Part shown: piece after piece, positions 1 through 9,505 of the stretch
How positions within the stretch are numbered: the first letter of the stretch is position 1
Layout: every line of letters starts with the position of its first letter
Source: Entrophospora sp. SA101
Taxonomy: Eukaryota > Glomeromycota > Glomeromycetes > Entrophosporales > Entrophosporaceae
Length of the DNA: 29,967 nucleotides
NCBI GenBank assembly: GCA_958430865.1
Contig: CAUDNR010001391.1
Location: 38,936 to 68,902 of the forward strand
Direction: 5' to 3'
The notes under the pieces: model-generated
Databases searched by the model: none
The model's input: only the letters and a program-made list of their open reading frames with translations
What the model was told of the DNA's origin: nothing
Position numbers and translations under genes: made by a program

Positions 1-563
1 ATTTTACTATAAACAATGGAAATTTATTTAAACTTTAAAACGTAAAGGCTCGATAACCAAGCAAGCTGTTGGAATAATCTTTCCGCGATTGTATTTACAG
101 ATGCTCAATTAAGAGCCTGTCAGAGAGTTTTTTTCATTTTTACTAGTAAAAATTTTTTTTGTAAAGGTTCAAAGTTATCAATTTTATTGATTTTACTATA
201 AACAATGGAAATTTATTTAAACTTTAAAACGTAAAGGCTCGATAACCAAGCAAGCTGTTGGAATAAACTTTCCGTGATTGTATTTACAGATGCCCAATTA
301 AGGGCCTGTCAGAGAGTTTTTTTAATTATACTAGTAAAAAAAAATTTTGTAAAGGTTCAAAGTTATCAATTTTATTGATTTTATTATAAACAATGGAAAT
401 TTATTTAAACTTTAAACCGTAAAGGCTCGATAACCAAGCAAGCTATTGGAATAATCCTTCCGCGATTGTATTTGCATATGCTCAATTAAGGGCCTGTCAG
501 AGAGTTTTTTCCATTTATATTAGTAAAAAAATTTTTTGTAAAGGTTCAAAGTTACCAATTTTC
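1..563. repeat. Tandem repeat, three copies of a ~189-bp unit
   Basis: Three head-to-tail copies begin at 1, 190 and 378, each opening with a form of ATTTTACTATAAACAATGG and running through a conserved AAGGCTCGATAACCAAGCAA block, a CTCAATTAAG...CCTGTCAGAGAG block and GTAAAGGTTCAAAGTTA. Copies differ by scattered substitutions and small poly-T length changes, so they are old enough to have diverged but still clearly tandem. The first copy is cut by the window edge. The array ends about 110 bp before the transposase-like gene at 673. It could be subterminal repeats of that element or an independent satellite; the sequence does not decide. Confidence 0.95.
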
Positions 564-672
564 TATTAACATTTGCTTTGACAATCCTTCTCTTTTAAGG
601 AAATGGAAAAATGTTATTAAATAAAAATTGTTATAAAAGATTGTTAGTCTAATAAAATTTTGATCAAATAAA

Positions 673-1509
673 ATGCCAAAACTTCATCAAAAATTAAGGC
701 TAATTCAACAGGCCCGTCTAATCAAAAAAGAGAAAAATTATGATCCAATTGAAAAAGAAAATAGTTCACCTATGGATCTTGACAAGTCATTTCTAGTAAC
801 CAATGATTCCTTATCCAGAGATGATTATGTTTCTCTATCCCAAGATGTCTTTGATTCAACTTTCCAAAATGCATCAAATGTTTACCCCCGAGATATTTTA
901 GATCACTCATCTGTTAATACTATAGATCAAACTAATATGGCAGAACTTAGTACTAAGGCAAAGCAAATTAGAATTGAATTAATTAATAAAATAAATGATT
1001 TAGATGAAAAAGAATTAATTGCTTGCTCCCAATTGTTTGAAAACATGCAATATCCAAATGGTACACATCAAGGTAAGATTTTGTCTCCTTATTTGCAAAA
1101 AAAAGCCATGGAATGGGTCCTAATGACTAAAGGCAAATCTCAGAATAATGAATCTGAGATAAATCAGAAAATGAAAGAATTAGAAAAGGAAATTAAAAAA
1201 TTAAAAAAAAAATTTGAAAATCTTAATGCATATAAAAAATCACTTGCAATTAAGGTTACTAGGCAAGAACAAAGAAGAAAAACTTATGCTTCCCAGACCC
1301 GTTCTCTTGTTAGTAAAAGGAAATCAATATCAGATAAAGTCTTTCAAAATGCTGTAACAAAAAAATTCAAAGCAAATAAAAATGCCTACACACCTGAATT
1401 TGTTTCCCTAGCTACTCAAATGAGTAATATTGGTCAGATGTCTTTATCCTCAACTGTTCAATGTATATACAAAGGAGATCTTTGCCTTTCTAACTGGTCA
1501 ATCACCTGA
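673..1509 (+). CDS. Transposase-like gene, 5' part (basic coiled-coil N-terminal region)
   Basis: A 278-residue frame. The N-terminus is basic (MPKLHQKLRLIQQ), followed by a Ser/Asp-rich stretch to about residue 100. Residues about 160-215 form a strongly charged heptad-like Lys/Glu region that looks like a coiled coil (EKEIKKLKKKFENL). The last biologically sensible residues are TPEFVSLATQMSNIGQMS, just before the frame overlaps the next one by 80 bases. After the overlap begins, its C-terminus (NWSIT) looks like out-of-frame read-through. The sensible continuation is in the +1 frame, so this and the gene at 1430-3226 were almost certainly one protein. I do not recognise a named domain here beyond the coiled coil. 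It is probably the N-terminal oligomerisation or DNA-binding region of the transposase. Confidence 0.75.
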   Translation: MPKLHQKLRLIQQARLIKKEKNYDPIEKENSSPMDLDKSFLVTNDSLSRDDYVSLSQDVFDSTFQNASNVYPRDILDHSSVNTIDQTNMAELSTKAKQIRIELINKINDLDEKELIACSQLFENMQYPNGTHQGKILSPYLQKKAMEWVLMTKGKSQNNESEINQKMKELEKEIKKLKKKFENLNAYKKSLAIKVTRQEQRRKTYASQTRSLVSKRKSISDKVFQNAVTKKFKANKNAYTPEFVSLATQMSNIGQMSLSSTVQCIYKGDLCLSNWSIT

Positions 1510-3226
1510 ATCCTGGTTATCCCATAGAACATTGGCAAGGTGGAATAAAGAGGTAGCTCAAGTTGTGATTCATGACAATCTTCCTAATAAAGATTGTAGA
1601 TTCTTTTCTTATGGTATTATTGCAGATGAAAGCACTAGAGGAGAGAAAAAAATTTTCTTAGTATGCTTGTCATATTGGAACCATCACACTAATGAACCCT
1701 TACTTTCTATAATCCGAATGGTAGATATAGAACGTTGTAGTGCTATTGTTGTCTGTGATACTATAATAGAATCATGTCAATCTTATAATATATGTACAAA
1801 TAAATGTCTGTACTGGCTTACTGACAATACTGGATATATGTCTGGGGAAAAGGGTGGTGCTGTAGTTGAGTTCAAAAAAAAAACAGGATCAAAGACAGTT
1901 AGGATTCCTTGTGGCCTCCATGCAATTCATATTGTTGTAAATGCTTTTGAGAAAATTACATTTGGCAGTAATCCTAATCCCTCTGGTTTGTCCTTATGTC
2001 CACATCCTTTTAATCTACTGAATCTTGCCTACTACCTTCACAATGGTTACAATGATTCAGATAAAGATAATCCTCTAAACATGAAAACAGAAACAATTAA
2101 AAAGTTGTATTGGACCTTTCTCCAATATCAATTGAAAAATTACCAAAAACCTATTTCAACCAGATGGCTATACCAATTAGAAACAGCCAAACAGTATCTT
2201 GACAGAAAAGATATACACCTTGTGTTTGCAAGATTTTTTGTTGATCAGTTGATGTCCTCAAAAAATGTGCCAGAGAGATATTATCATAAGTGGACTACTT
2301 TCCTCAGTTGGTTACAGGATGAAAAAATGAATATTTTAATTAGAATTATGGTACAATTTGGCAAATGGTTCTATGAACGATTATTCCATTTTCTTACTGG
2401 AGCAGACCCTTGTCCTAGGGTACAACATAATGGCACCCCTAAAACACTCCCCAATGGTTATCAAGCTCATGAGCTACCAGATATGGTGGGAAAATGGACC
2501 AAGGAATTGAATGAGGTTGTAGAGAGACCAGAAATCATTTTCTTTGAAGAATTTCAGGCTGCAAGTGAGCACCTAGAAGAAAATGATTATATTGATTTAA
2601 TGAATAAGGTCAAAGCAGGGTTAGCAAAAGCCTTGGAAATGTTTAAAAAGTGGATGGATATATGGACTCACTTACCACTTTCGGTCTGTAGTTTAGGGGG
2701 TAACAATGGCCAAGCATTTGCACAGGCAGTTATCTGTGTAGTATTAAACACTCCTCTACCAAATTTTTCTAATAATCTAGCAAGTAAATATATTGACCAG
2801 TTGGTAGATGATTTCAATAATAATAATCAGAGAAAAGAATCTTTTGGTCTCTTTGAAGCGTTACAAGAAGATGACTTTCGTAATGAATTTATTGCCTTCT
2901 CTGTGGCCAATGATCCCAAATTATTTGATTTTCCTTTACTATATGATTTCATTAAAAATAGAACTTGGTCAATAGTTGTTCATCAGCAGCATGTAGAGGG
3001 CATGTTTAATAAATATGATTTAAAGATACATGCCAATATGAATATTGATTTGCAAGAATCTAGACTACAACTTTCAGGACCTAAACCTTTAGGATGTATG
3101 CTTACTTCAGAGAAACTAAAAGATGTTTGTGCTCAACAGCATAGAATTACTCCCAATCCAATAAATTTGAACTTTGGTGAGGAGGCAACCAAAAATATAT
3201 TAAAACATATACTAAAAAATAAATAA
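1430..3226 (+). CDS. Transposase-like protein with RNase H-like (hAT-like) core
   Basis: A 598-residue frame ending at TAA. The start given is the first ATG, but the true protein probably continues from the frame upstream. Motifs fit an RNase H-fold transposase of hAT type. A first acidic block is at residues 61-69 (YGIIADEST, D66) and a second at 129-138 (WLTDNTGYMS, D132). These are followed by CGLHAIHIV (C161, H164, H167), like the conserved Cys/His block after the second Asp in hAT proteins. STRWLYQLE lies mid-protein. A late HVEGMFNKYDLK block (E523) sits where the third acidic residue is expected. Apart from the frameshift there are no internal stops, so decay is recent or weak. The family is inferred from motif pattern only; a related fungal DDE lineage is possible. 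Confidence 0.75.
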   Translation: MVRCLYPQLFNVYTKEIFAFLTGQSPESWLSHRTLARWNKEVAQVVIHDNLPNKDCRFFSYGIIADESTRGEKKIFLVCLSYWNHHTNEPLLSIIRMVDIERCSAIVVCDTIIESCQSYNICTNKCLYWLTDNTGYMSGEKGGAVVEFKKKTGSKTVRIPCGLHAIHIVVNAFEKITFGSNPNPSGLSLCPHPFNLLNLAYYLHNGYNDSDKDNPLNMKTETIKKLYWTFLQYQLKNYQKPISTRWLYQLETAKQYLDRKDIHLVFARFFVDQLMSSKNVPERYYHKWTTFLSWLQDEKMNILIRIMVQFGKWFYERLFHFLTGADPCPRVQHNGTPKTLPNGYQAHELPDMVGKWTKELNEVVERPEIIFFEEFQAASEHLEENDYIDLMNKVKAGLAKALEMFKKWMDIWTHLPLSVCSLGGNNGQAFAQAVICVVLNTPLPNFSNNLASKYIDQLVDDFNNNNQRKESFGLFEALQEDDFRNEFIAFSVANDPKLFDFPLLYDFIKNRTWSIVVHQQHVEGMFNKYDLKIHANMNIDLQESRLQLSGPKPLGCMLTSEKLKDVCAQQHRITPNPINLNFGEEATKNILKHILKNK

Positions 3227-4200
3227 TTATATATTTAATAAGTGTATTTGTAACAAAAAAATCTGTTCATGAAGTGACTTATTTATGAGTTATGATTTAT
3301 TATTATGATTCAAATCTTACTTCAGAGAAACTAAAGGAGATTTACAATTACTCCCAACCTGAACTTTGGTTAAAAAATATATTTAATATATTTTTGTAAT
3401 AAAATATTGTTTCATAAAATAAGTTATTATATATTATCATTGTGATTCAATCTTACCTCCAAGAAACTAAAAGAAATTCATGCTCAACAGCATAGAATTA
3501 CTCCCAATACAATAAATCTGAATTTTGATGAGGAGACAACCAAACATATACTAAAAAATAAATAATTATATATTTAATAAATGTTTTTATAACAAAAAAT
3601 TAAATAATTATATATTTAATAAATGTTTTTGTAACAAAAAATAAATAATTATATATTTAATAAATGTATTTGTAACATAAAAAATTGTTTCATGAAGTGG
3701 CTTATTATGAGTTATGATTTATTATTATTATGATTCAAATCTTACTTCAGAGAAACTAAAGGAGGCTTACAATTACTCCTAATCCAACAAATTTGAACTT
3801 TGATTAAAAAATATATTTAATAAATATTTTTGTAATAAAAATATTGTTTCATGAAATGAGTTATTATTTATTATCATTGTGATTCAATCTTACCTCCAAA
3901 AAACTAAAGAAATTCATGCTCAACAGCATAGAGTTACTCACAATCCAATAAATTTGAACTTTGGTGAGGAGGCAACCAAAAATATATTAAAACATATGCT
4001 AAAAAATAAATAATTATATATTTAATGAATGTTTTTGTAACAAAAAAAATTGATTCATTTATGTTATGAGTTATTATTATTATTATTCAATCTTACCTCC
4101 AAGAAACTAAAAGAATTTGTGCTCAACAGCATACAATTACTCCCAATCCAATAAATATTTGTAATGAAAAAATTATTTCACGAAATGACATTATGATTCA
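3101..4200 (+). repeat. Degenerate tandem copies of the transposase 3' end
   Basis: The last ~45 codons of the transposase plus its 3' flank recur downstream. The block that begins CTTACTTCAGAGAAACTAAA at 3101 inside the gene reappears at 3316, 3452, 3741, 3889 and 4092. Most copies carry traces of GCTCAACAGCATAGAATTAC and CCAATA(C)AATAAAT, and two (from 3452 and 3889) still carry GAGGAGACAACC or GAGGAGGCAACC. Spacing alternates (136, 289, 148, 203 bp) and the pairs 3316/3452 and 3741/3889 are ~430 bp apart, suggesting a higher-order duplication of a two-unit block. Between 3561 and 3690 a shorter AATAATTATATATTTAATAA unit repeats three times at ~42 bp. All copies have lost an open frame. Confidence 0.9.
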
Positions 4201-4773
4201 AATTATTTCTTAGTCGTGAAAAATTTATTTATTATTATTATTATAAAAATTTTTGTGTTATATACAAAATTTTCAAAATAACAGTTAAAAAATCCGCATA
4301 TATGAAATTTAATTATTGATGTTTATTAATTTTGATGATCAACCGTTGTGACCAACCCCAACAACATATGATACATACGGCATACGGCTGTTTGGTATTT
4401 AGCTGCAAGGGTTACAACCTTTTCATGTCATATAGGTGTTGTAACAATGTTTGCACCCTTACTTTTGATGATAGTTTATGAGAAGATCATTCCCTATTTA
4501 AGAAATTTTATTTGCTGAATTAGAAATGATATTCTAAAATTTGAAATTTTTGCCAGCTGTACTACAGTGCAAGATGCCTATATAGTCCCTACAACTTTTA
4601 TTGACCTTGCAGATCTTTTAACTCCTCCAAAATGGAAATACATGACCAAAAAAAACAAGATGTAATTTTGAAGTTAAGACCTTTCTCTACAAAGTTACAT
4701 CTTCATGTAGTTATGGAGGAATTAAGTCTCAAAGTTGCACAAGTTTAACAAATTTACTATTACTGAAATATAA
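4201..4773. other. No gene seen
   Basis: AT-rich DNA with no coding frame I can support. It contains a partial inverted similarity around 4620-4720 (ACTCCTCCA against TGGAGGAAT) that is too short to call an element. Confidence 0.5.
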
Positions 4774-5070
4774 TTAATGTGTAACAACATTCCAAATCTT
4801 TATTTTATTGATCAAGTTATCATCAACAGCTAAAGACATATGCATATTTAATTTGCTTTTCACTGATTTATTACATTTTCTTAAGTCTTGTATTAACTTT
4901 CTTCTGTCTTGTTCAATTTTTATTTGATCTTGTAAAAGTGGAGGACCAGTTGCCTCTCCATATATAAATTCATTGATGAGAAATGACAAAATCCAATCAG
5001 GCTTCAATTTTGATTTAAAATTATTTTGGTATGCTTTTTTTTCTTTATACAACATATTTAAGATCCACAA
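4774..5070 (-). CDS. Unrecognised small open frame, 98 aa
   Basis: An uninterrupted minus-strand frame whose composition is mixed enough to be coding. It has a basic lysine-rich start, a hydrophobic/aromatic middle (PDWILSFLINEF), then a charged run (EQDRRKLIQDLRKC). I recognise no family, signal peptide or catalytic motif. There is no obvious spliced continuation and no TATA-like promoter upstream. It could be a fragment of a decayed mobile element or a chance frame in AT-rich DNA. Confidence 0.25.
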   Translation of the reverse strand: MWILNMLYKEKKAYQNNFKSKLKPDWILSFLINEFIYGEATGPPLLQDQIKIEQDRRKLIQDLRKCNKSVKSKLNMHMSLAVDDNLINKIKIWNVVTH

Positions 5071-5783
5071 ATCATAATCAAACCTTACATTTTTGTTCCC
5101 TTCATATTAACTATTTTTGTTTAGACAAATATCACTGATCACATTGCATTGGTAATGTAATTGTGATATTAAATAAATAAATAATATTGATCCCTGAAAT
5201 TCTTGGTTATACCAATGTTCACTTTGTCTGGTTTTGTTGCAAGCATGCCCCATATAAAATGTATGTCAATCAAAAATTTCCCATGGAATTTATATAATAT
5301 ATAAAAATATAAATTTTTTTTATTTTCAAAAATAATGGCAACTACTTCTATAACAAACAAAAAAATTATTATCTTGTGGTTCATGGGCCACATCAATACA
5401 AAAAAATAGTGCTTTACCATATAAAATATCAAAAAAACTTTCTCAATATTGACTACTTGCATAGCTTTTTTTTATCGAGTATAATAATTTTTATATGTTG
5501 TATAACTATTTTACAAACATGGTCAATTATTTTTTTTAATTATATATATATAACTAGTTATTTTTTTATTATTATAAACAAACGAACACAGATCAGCATA
5601 GTGGAAGTTTGTTGTTACATGAAACGTTATACAGAATTCATTGCTTCTGAAACTTCGCCAGTATATAGTTGTTACCTCTCTAAATTGGAGATCAAGTTCA
5701 GATCCAATTCAAATCCAGTTTATCACTTACTTTTTATTGCCAGAATGTTTGCTGTGTAAAGCTACGTTGCACAATATAAAAAA
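5071..5783. other. No supported gene
   Basis: Frames here are low-complexity Phe/Ile/Lys-rich and look like chance. A 21-base string, TTCACTTTGTCTGGTTTTGTT, at about 5219-5239 recurs at about 9963-9983, pointing to a shared dispersed-repeat remnant. Confidence 0.5.
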
Positions 5784-6059
5784 TTAGTGTAACATTTCAA
5801 ATTTTCCACTATGCTTTGTCGATCTCCGTCGTTTATGAAATCGATTAACGCACTGAAATGAAGCTCCACTATTTCTCACCAAGGAACTTTCAATGAAATC
5901 TACAAGTTCTGTGATCAGCATTAAAATCCTACGTAATACAGATACAGTATAGGGTCGCAGTGCCCCTCAAAAGATAACAACACTTGAGAGAATCGCGTCT
6001 AGTTTGTTTTTAGTGATCACGGCTGCAAGCCCAGAACAAAACCTGTCAAGTAATGAATT
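5784..6059 (-). pseudogene. Possible decayed coding stretch, unknown product
   Basis: A single minus-strand frame of 92 codons has one internal TGA (5967-5969) and is otherwise open to TAA at 5784-5786. The region is less AT-rich than its surroundings. The translation has balanced protein-like composition (LLDRFCSGLAAVITKNKL before the stop, VDFIESSLVRNSGASFQ after it) and a basic tail (HKRRRSTKH). No family is recognised. The TGA could be a mutated CGA. Chance openness is possible over this length. Confidence 0.3.
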
Positions 6060-6340
6060 CGAAAGCAAAGTTCAATTCCTAGATAATTTACATCATTATT
6101 ACCATCAATGATGAATGGGACTCCTCATTCATAAAATTCGTTATTATTACGTGATAACCAACATTCGTTTTTAATATCAATATTTTAATTTATTATAAAT
6201 AAGCGGTTTGACCCTTTTTGGGAAATTTTGATCATCTTAATTTATTATTATGAAAAAAGAATATTAATATACACATTTATTTTAAATACTATTTAATATA
6301 GAGGATATTGATATTCATTATATCGAGTTGCAGTTAATAT

Positions 6341-6937
6341 CTATTGGCTAATTTTAACAGTTCCTTCCAAACAAATTAAAACTACTGCTACTGGATCAAT
6401 CACTAGAATATTTACAAGAAAAATTATTTAATTATTTACTTACCAATAATTATAATCAATCAATCATTTATTTAAAGTAATTAATTAGTTACCTTTTACA
6501 CGAACAAAGATTTCAGGTATATTTTTAAGTTTGTCGTCATTTGGTATAAGTTCAGTAATTGTAGAATTGAAGTCACCAGCTGGTATTGGACAAGTTAAAG
6601 TGGGAGAATATTTGGCGATATTATCACAAAAACTTTCTTTTTTTTCTAAAACCGGAACTCCAAATATAGTTGCTACAATATCAACAATTGTTCCATTAAC
6701 AACTGCGACTGTGCTTTTCCCAGCTAAATTCATAATGAGATCTTGTCCAATCTTAACCGGATCCGGAGAATATAAAAAATCAACAATAGTTATTGGTGTA
6801 TTTTGTTCACACAATGTAAATCCATTATTAATCACTCTTTTTTCAACCTCTATTGGTGATGCTGGCAATACACTGGCTGTAGTAAGTTGAACTGTTAATA
6901 CTAATAATAAGATGGTAAAAATTATGAATTGTTTCAT
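6341..6937 (-). CDS. Secreted ML-domain (MD-2/NPC2-like) lipid-binding protein, two exons
   Basis: Two exons: 6493-6937 and 6341-6402, separated by a 90-bp intron (6403-6492, GTAACT...TTCTAG), giving 168 aa. Without splicing the frame stops three codons into the intron and loses the end of the domain. Residues 1-22 are a signal peptide (K2, then a hydrophobic core IIFTILLLVLTVQL). The mature part carries the ML signature: C43 in FTLCEQNTP, YSPDPVKIGQDL, NGTIVDIVA, C104 in ESFCDNI, then C116 in LTCPIPAGDF. Exon 2 supplies the final strands and C159 in VVLICLEGTVKI. Four cysteines suit the usual C43-C159 and C104-C116 pairing. N81 and N124 are N-glycosylation sequons. ML proteins bind sterols or phospholipids; fungal members include Npc2 and PG/PI-transfer proteins. 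Which lipid this one binds cannot be read from the sequence. Confidence 0.92.
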
Positions 6938-7017
6938 TTTAAAAATTAAAATAATTAAAATTTATTTTCGAAATTAAGTTTAATTTAAAAACTTACAGTG
7001 GTGAGTGAATGAACGAA

Positions 7018-7032
7018 TATATTTATATAAAA
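7018..7032 (-). promoter_or_regulatory. TATA-like element upstream of the ML-domain gene
   Basis: Read on the minus strand the sequence is TTTTATATAAATAT, about 85-95 bp before the ATG at 6937, the right place for a TATA box with a short leader. Position and match only; AT-rich DNA makes chance matches common. Confidence 0.4.
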
Positions 7033-7099
7033 TTTTTGCTGTGAAACTAGTAATTTATTTTGTATACTTATATTGGTTGTAAACACTTAGATTGGTCGT

Positions 7100-7671
7100 T
7101 GGGGCTTTATTTTCTATTATGGTAACACGAATAATATACAATAATAGTAATGGTAGCAATAATAACTATTATTATTATAGCTATTATCATTCAATTTGTA
7201 ATCTCAACATGTTACTCTAAAAAGTACATCTGAAAATAAACCATCGTTCAGCTACTTGCATTTACATTCAACGGGGACAGGCAACCACACCACAAAGATC
7301 AAACGTTTAATAATTTCCTGTAAGGAGTTCCAAATATTATTTTCCAAGAATTGATTAATATTTTTTATTATTACCTTTATTTGACAATTACTCGTGATTT
7401 GTTTTTACCATACATAACAAACAATTGCATCACCATGTGGAAATGAAACTTTTAAGAACTGGTTTCAAAATCATGCCCAGGTTTCTGGGGTTGGTCCTTA
7501 AAATAAATAAATAAATAATTCTACTTGGATGGGTGGGATCAAAAAAAATTTTTTTTTCCTTCCCAAATGTATAGTTCCTTAAAAATCATCAATAAAGCTG
7601 ATGATACTGATCACAGGTGTCAGATTTAAATAAAATTTCCTACCACAAACAAACAAGCGCGGTGCAATTAA
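7100..7671. other. Intergenic, nothing but simple repeats
   Basis: Contains an imperfect AAT/ATT microsatellite at about 7135-7190 and short homopolymer runs (for example A8/T9 near 7540-7558). No coding frame or RNA gene was recognised. Confidence 0.5.
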
Positions 7672-7872
7672 TCACAATTCAGCATCATGAAGATTTCTCC
7701 ACAAGTGAAAGGCTTTAACAGCTTCCACAAGAGCGGCTTTACCTTCAAGCTTGGCCATTGTCATATGGGCATTTATCACTGATGAGAGTTGGTGTTCGTG
7801 TGATATTCGCTTCATGCTACCCTTCCCACCAGTATAATGGTTAGTCTTGGTATTTAGTTCTGCCACCACCAT
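7672..7872 (-). CDS. Unrecognised coding-like fragment, 66 aa
   Basis: A minus-strand frame with higher GC than its surroundings and good protein-like composition, particularly the second half (LEGKAALVEAVKAFHLWRNL), which should form an amphipathic helix. Another frame just upstream (about 7845-7910) also reads sensibly (NKAATQQPDGGGRTKYQD) and ends at a TAA beside the region where this one becomes convincing. The two may therefore be halves of one frameshifted exon. No family is recognised, and the given ATG is only the first in frame. Confidence 0.35.
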   Translation of the reverse strand: MVVAELNTKTNHYTGGKGSMKRISHEHQLSSVINAHMTMAKLEGKAALVEAVKAFHLWRNLHDAEL

Positions 7873-7899
7873 CAGGCTGCTGGGTTGCTGCTTTGTTGG

Positions 7900-9310
7900 T
7901 AAGATCCCCTACCCATTTAAAAAACAATAAATTCGGTTAATCAAACGAAAATTTCTCAAGAAACAGAGAATTTAGGGAAATGATTGATTTATATAGAGCG
8001 TGCCAAAATCTGAAGTGTTTTATTTTATGGTTTTCCGCCTAATGCCAGAATCCAAATGCAACAACTTCAATGAAATTTAGAAAATCCCACTCTGAATCGC
8101 AACTTCCTGAACCTGAAACGAGTTGAATATTCCTAACATTACAAAACTTCAAAATTCTGCAACTTAGGTTACTAAGTTACCCCAGAGATTGGATTGTTTC
8201 AGTTAACATGCTTATCTGAGTAATACCAGCCTAGGTTCTGCGAGGGAAGACAGAAGTGTTCGTGACAATGATGCAGTTTCGATAAACTCCAGAGCCATGC
8301 CATGCCCCCCGAAATTTAGTTGCATCATTGTATCATTGGGTGATGGATGAAGTCAGATTAGCTTTATGTACATGGAGAGGATGAGAATGACTTTAACGTT
8401 TTAAACAAAGTAGTATACTCCAACGTCTGTAAATTTCCAATGATTAAATGTTACATAATGAATTGTTTTCCAAATTGTCTAGAACAAGTTTTCCCTCCCA
8501 TCTTCAACAGTAATGTTGCTTTTCATAACCCTTATAATTATATAATGGTTACGCAAGCAAATACACAAATCATTTATTTATAATATAATTTCTATCCAGA
8601 TTTTTTTGCTTACTACAACGAAAATCGGCAATGGTCCCGGGCCACTGGGTATCAAACATGTAGAAGGTGATAGATTCCGACTATTCAAATTTCTAAAAGA
8701 TGCACATAAATACATACATACTGTATATTATGTATTTAAAAATAAAGATTTAAAGGAACTCAAATCATTATTAGATAATATATAGATTCATTTCTACAAG
8801 TTAAAAATGGGAATTAATGTAATGGGCTACCATTCTGCACAATAAAGCCATTTCAACAAATTAACCTCCCTCTCCATCATCTAGACCAACAAGTGCCGAT
8901 AAATTCATTGATCTCTTTATGTCAATGCATTAAATTGTTTAATATCCAATTGATCAACCGATTGTGACTTTAGAGCCTGGCTCTGGTAGGAAAATCTTTA
9001 TCACCAGATTTACACCAATATTTAATTAAAATCCACAAATATACCTTTCAGACAATCTTATGAATCTTTAGTAATTATAATAATTACAACATAAAAAAAA
9101 ATTTTTCTCTCAAGATATATTCGGTTTGATATTTTTAGAAGAAACAAAAAATTATTTTTTACTTGCATTTTTAATGGTTGCCTTTTTAAACCAAAAATCA
9201 ATTAATAATGAATAAAACCAATAAAGTTAACAATTGCCCCAAATGAACAATTTGAACAATTTTGCTAGATTTTGACCGTAGAATATAAGAACCATGCATA
9301 TCTCAAAACA
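7900..9310. other. Long stretch with no supported gene
   Basis: A GC-richer patch at 8215-8330 has a 37-codon minus-strand frame (MQLNFGGHGMALEF...) that could be a decayed exon, but nothing extends it. The rest is AT-rich, with no recognisable gene, tRNA or element. Confidence 0.45.
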
Positions 9311-9505
9311 TACAGTCTACTCTCTCTATAACGACCACTAAGTAAAATTTCTCTATAACGAACTTCCCTTTTGTCCCCGTTTCAATTTTTTATAATTAAT
9401 TTCTCTCTCTATAACGACCATCTTAATAAACTCTCTCTATAACGACCAAAAGCAGAGAAATTACATATAGGGACAGAGGGTTCGTTATAGAGAGAATAGA
9501 CTGTA
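9311..9505. mobile_element. pogo/Tc1-mariner-type MITE, 191 bp, TA target duplication
   Basis: The element runs 9313-9503 and is flanked by TA on each side (9311-9312, 9504-9505). Its ends are inverted repeats: CAGTCTACTCTCTCTATAAC at the left and, read from the right end inward, CAGTCTATTCTCTCTATAAC, with one mismatch over ~22 bp. The subterminal motif CTCTCTATAACGACC recurs in direct orientation inside the element. CAGT ends and the TA duplication are typical of the pogo/Tigger branch of Tc1-mariner. No coding capacity, so it was moved by a transposase encoded elsewhere. Confidence 0.93.

Larger units (their letters stand above)
673..4200 (+). mobile_element. DNA transposon body with frameshifted transposase and amplified 3' end
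   Basis: The two overlapping frames (673-1509 in frame 1, 1430-3226 in frame 2) together form one ~850-residue transposase. The break lies near 1455-1475, around a TATATA run (GTATATACAAAG). Expansion of that AT microsatellite or a single-base change would explain the shift. No clear terminal inverted repeats or target-site duplication were found at either side. A ~189-bp tandem array lies upstream and degenerate copies of the gene's 3' end lie downstream. Programmed +1 frameshifting cannot be excluded, but a classic slippery site is not evident. Confidence 0.65.

Noticed and set aside
1..563. CRISPR-like array
   Set aside because: Units are contiguous 189-bp repeats without unique spacers, and the genome is eukaryotic.
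3226..4200. Bacterial-style terminator or attachment site after the transposase
   Set aside because: The structure is explained by degenerate copies of the gene's own 3' end.
5169..5759. 97-aa minus and 127-aa plus frames
   Set aside because: Both are Phe/Ile/Tyr/Lys-rich, as expected from AT-rich non-coding DNA, and neither has a recognisable motif.
6531..6890. 119-aa plus-strand open frame
   Set aside because: It lies antisense over the ML-domain gene, whose motifs and signal peptide are unmistakable on the minus strand.
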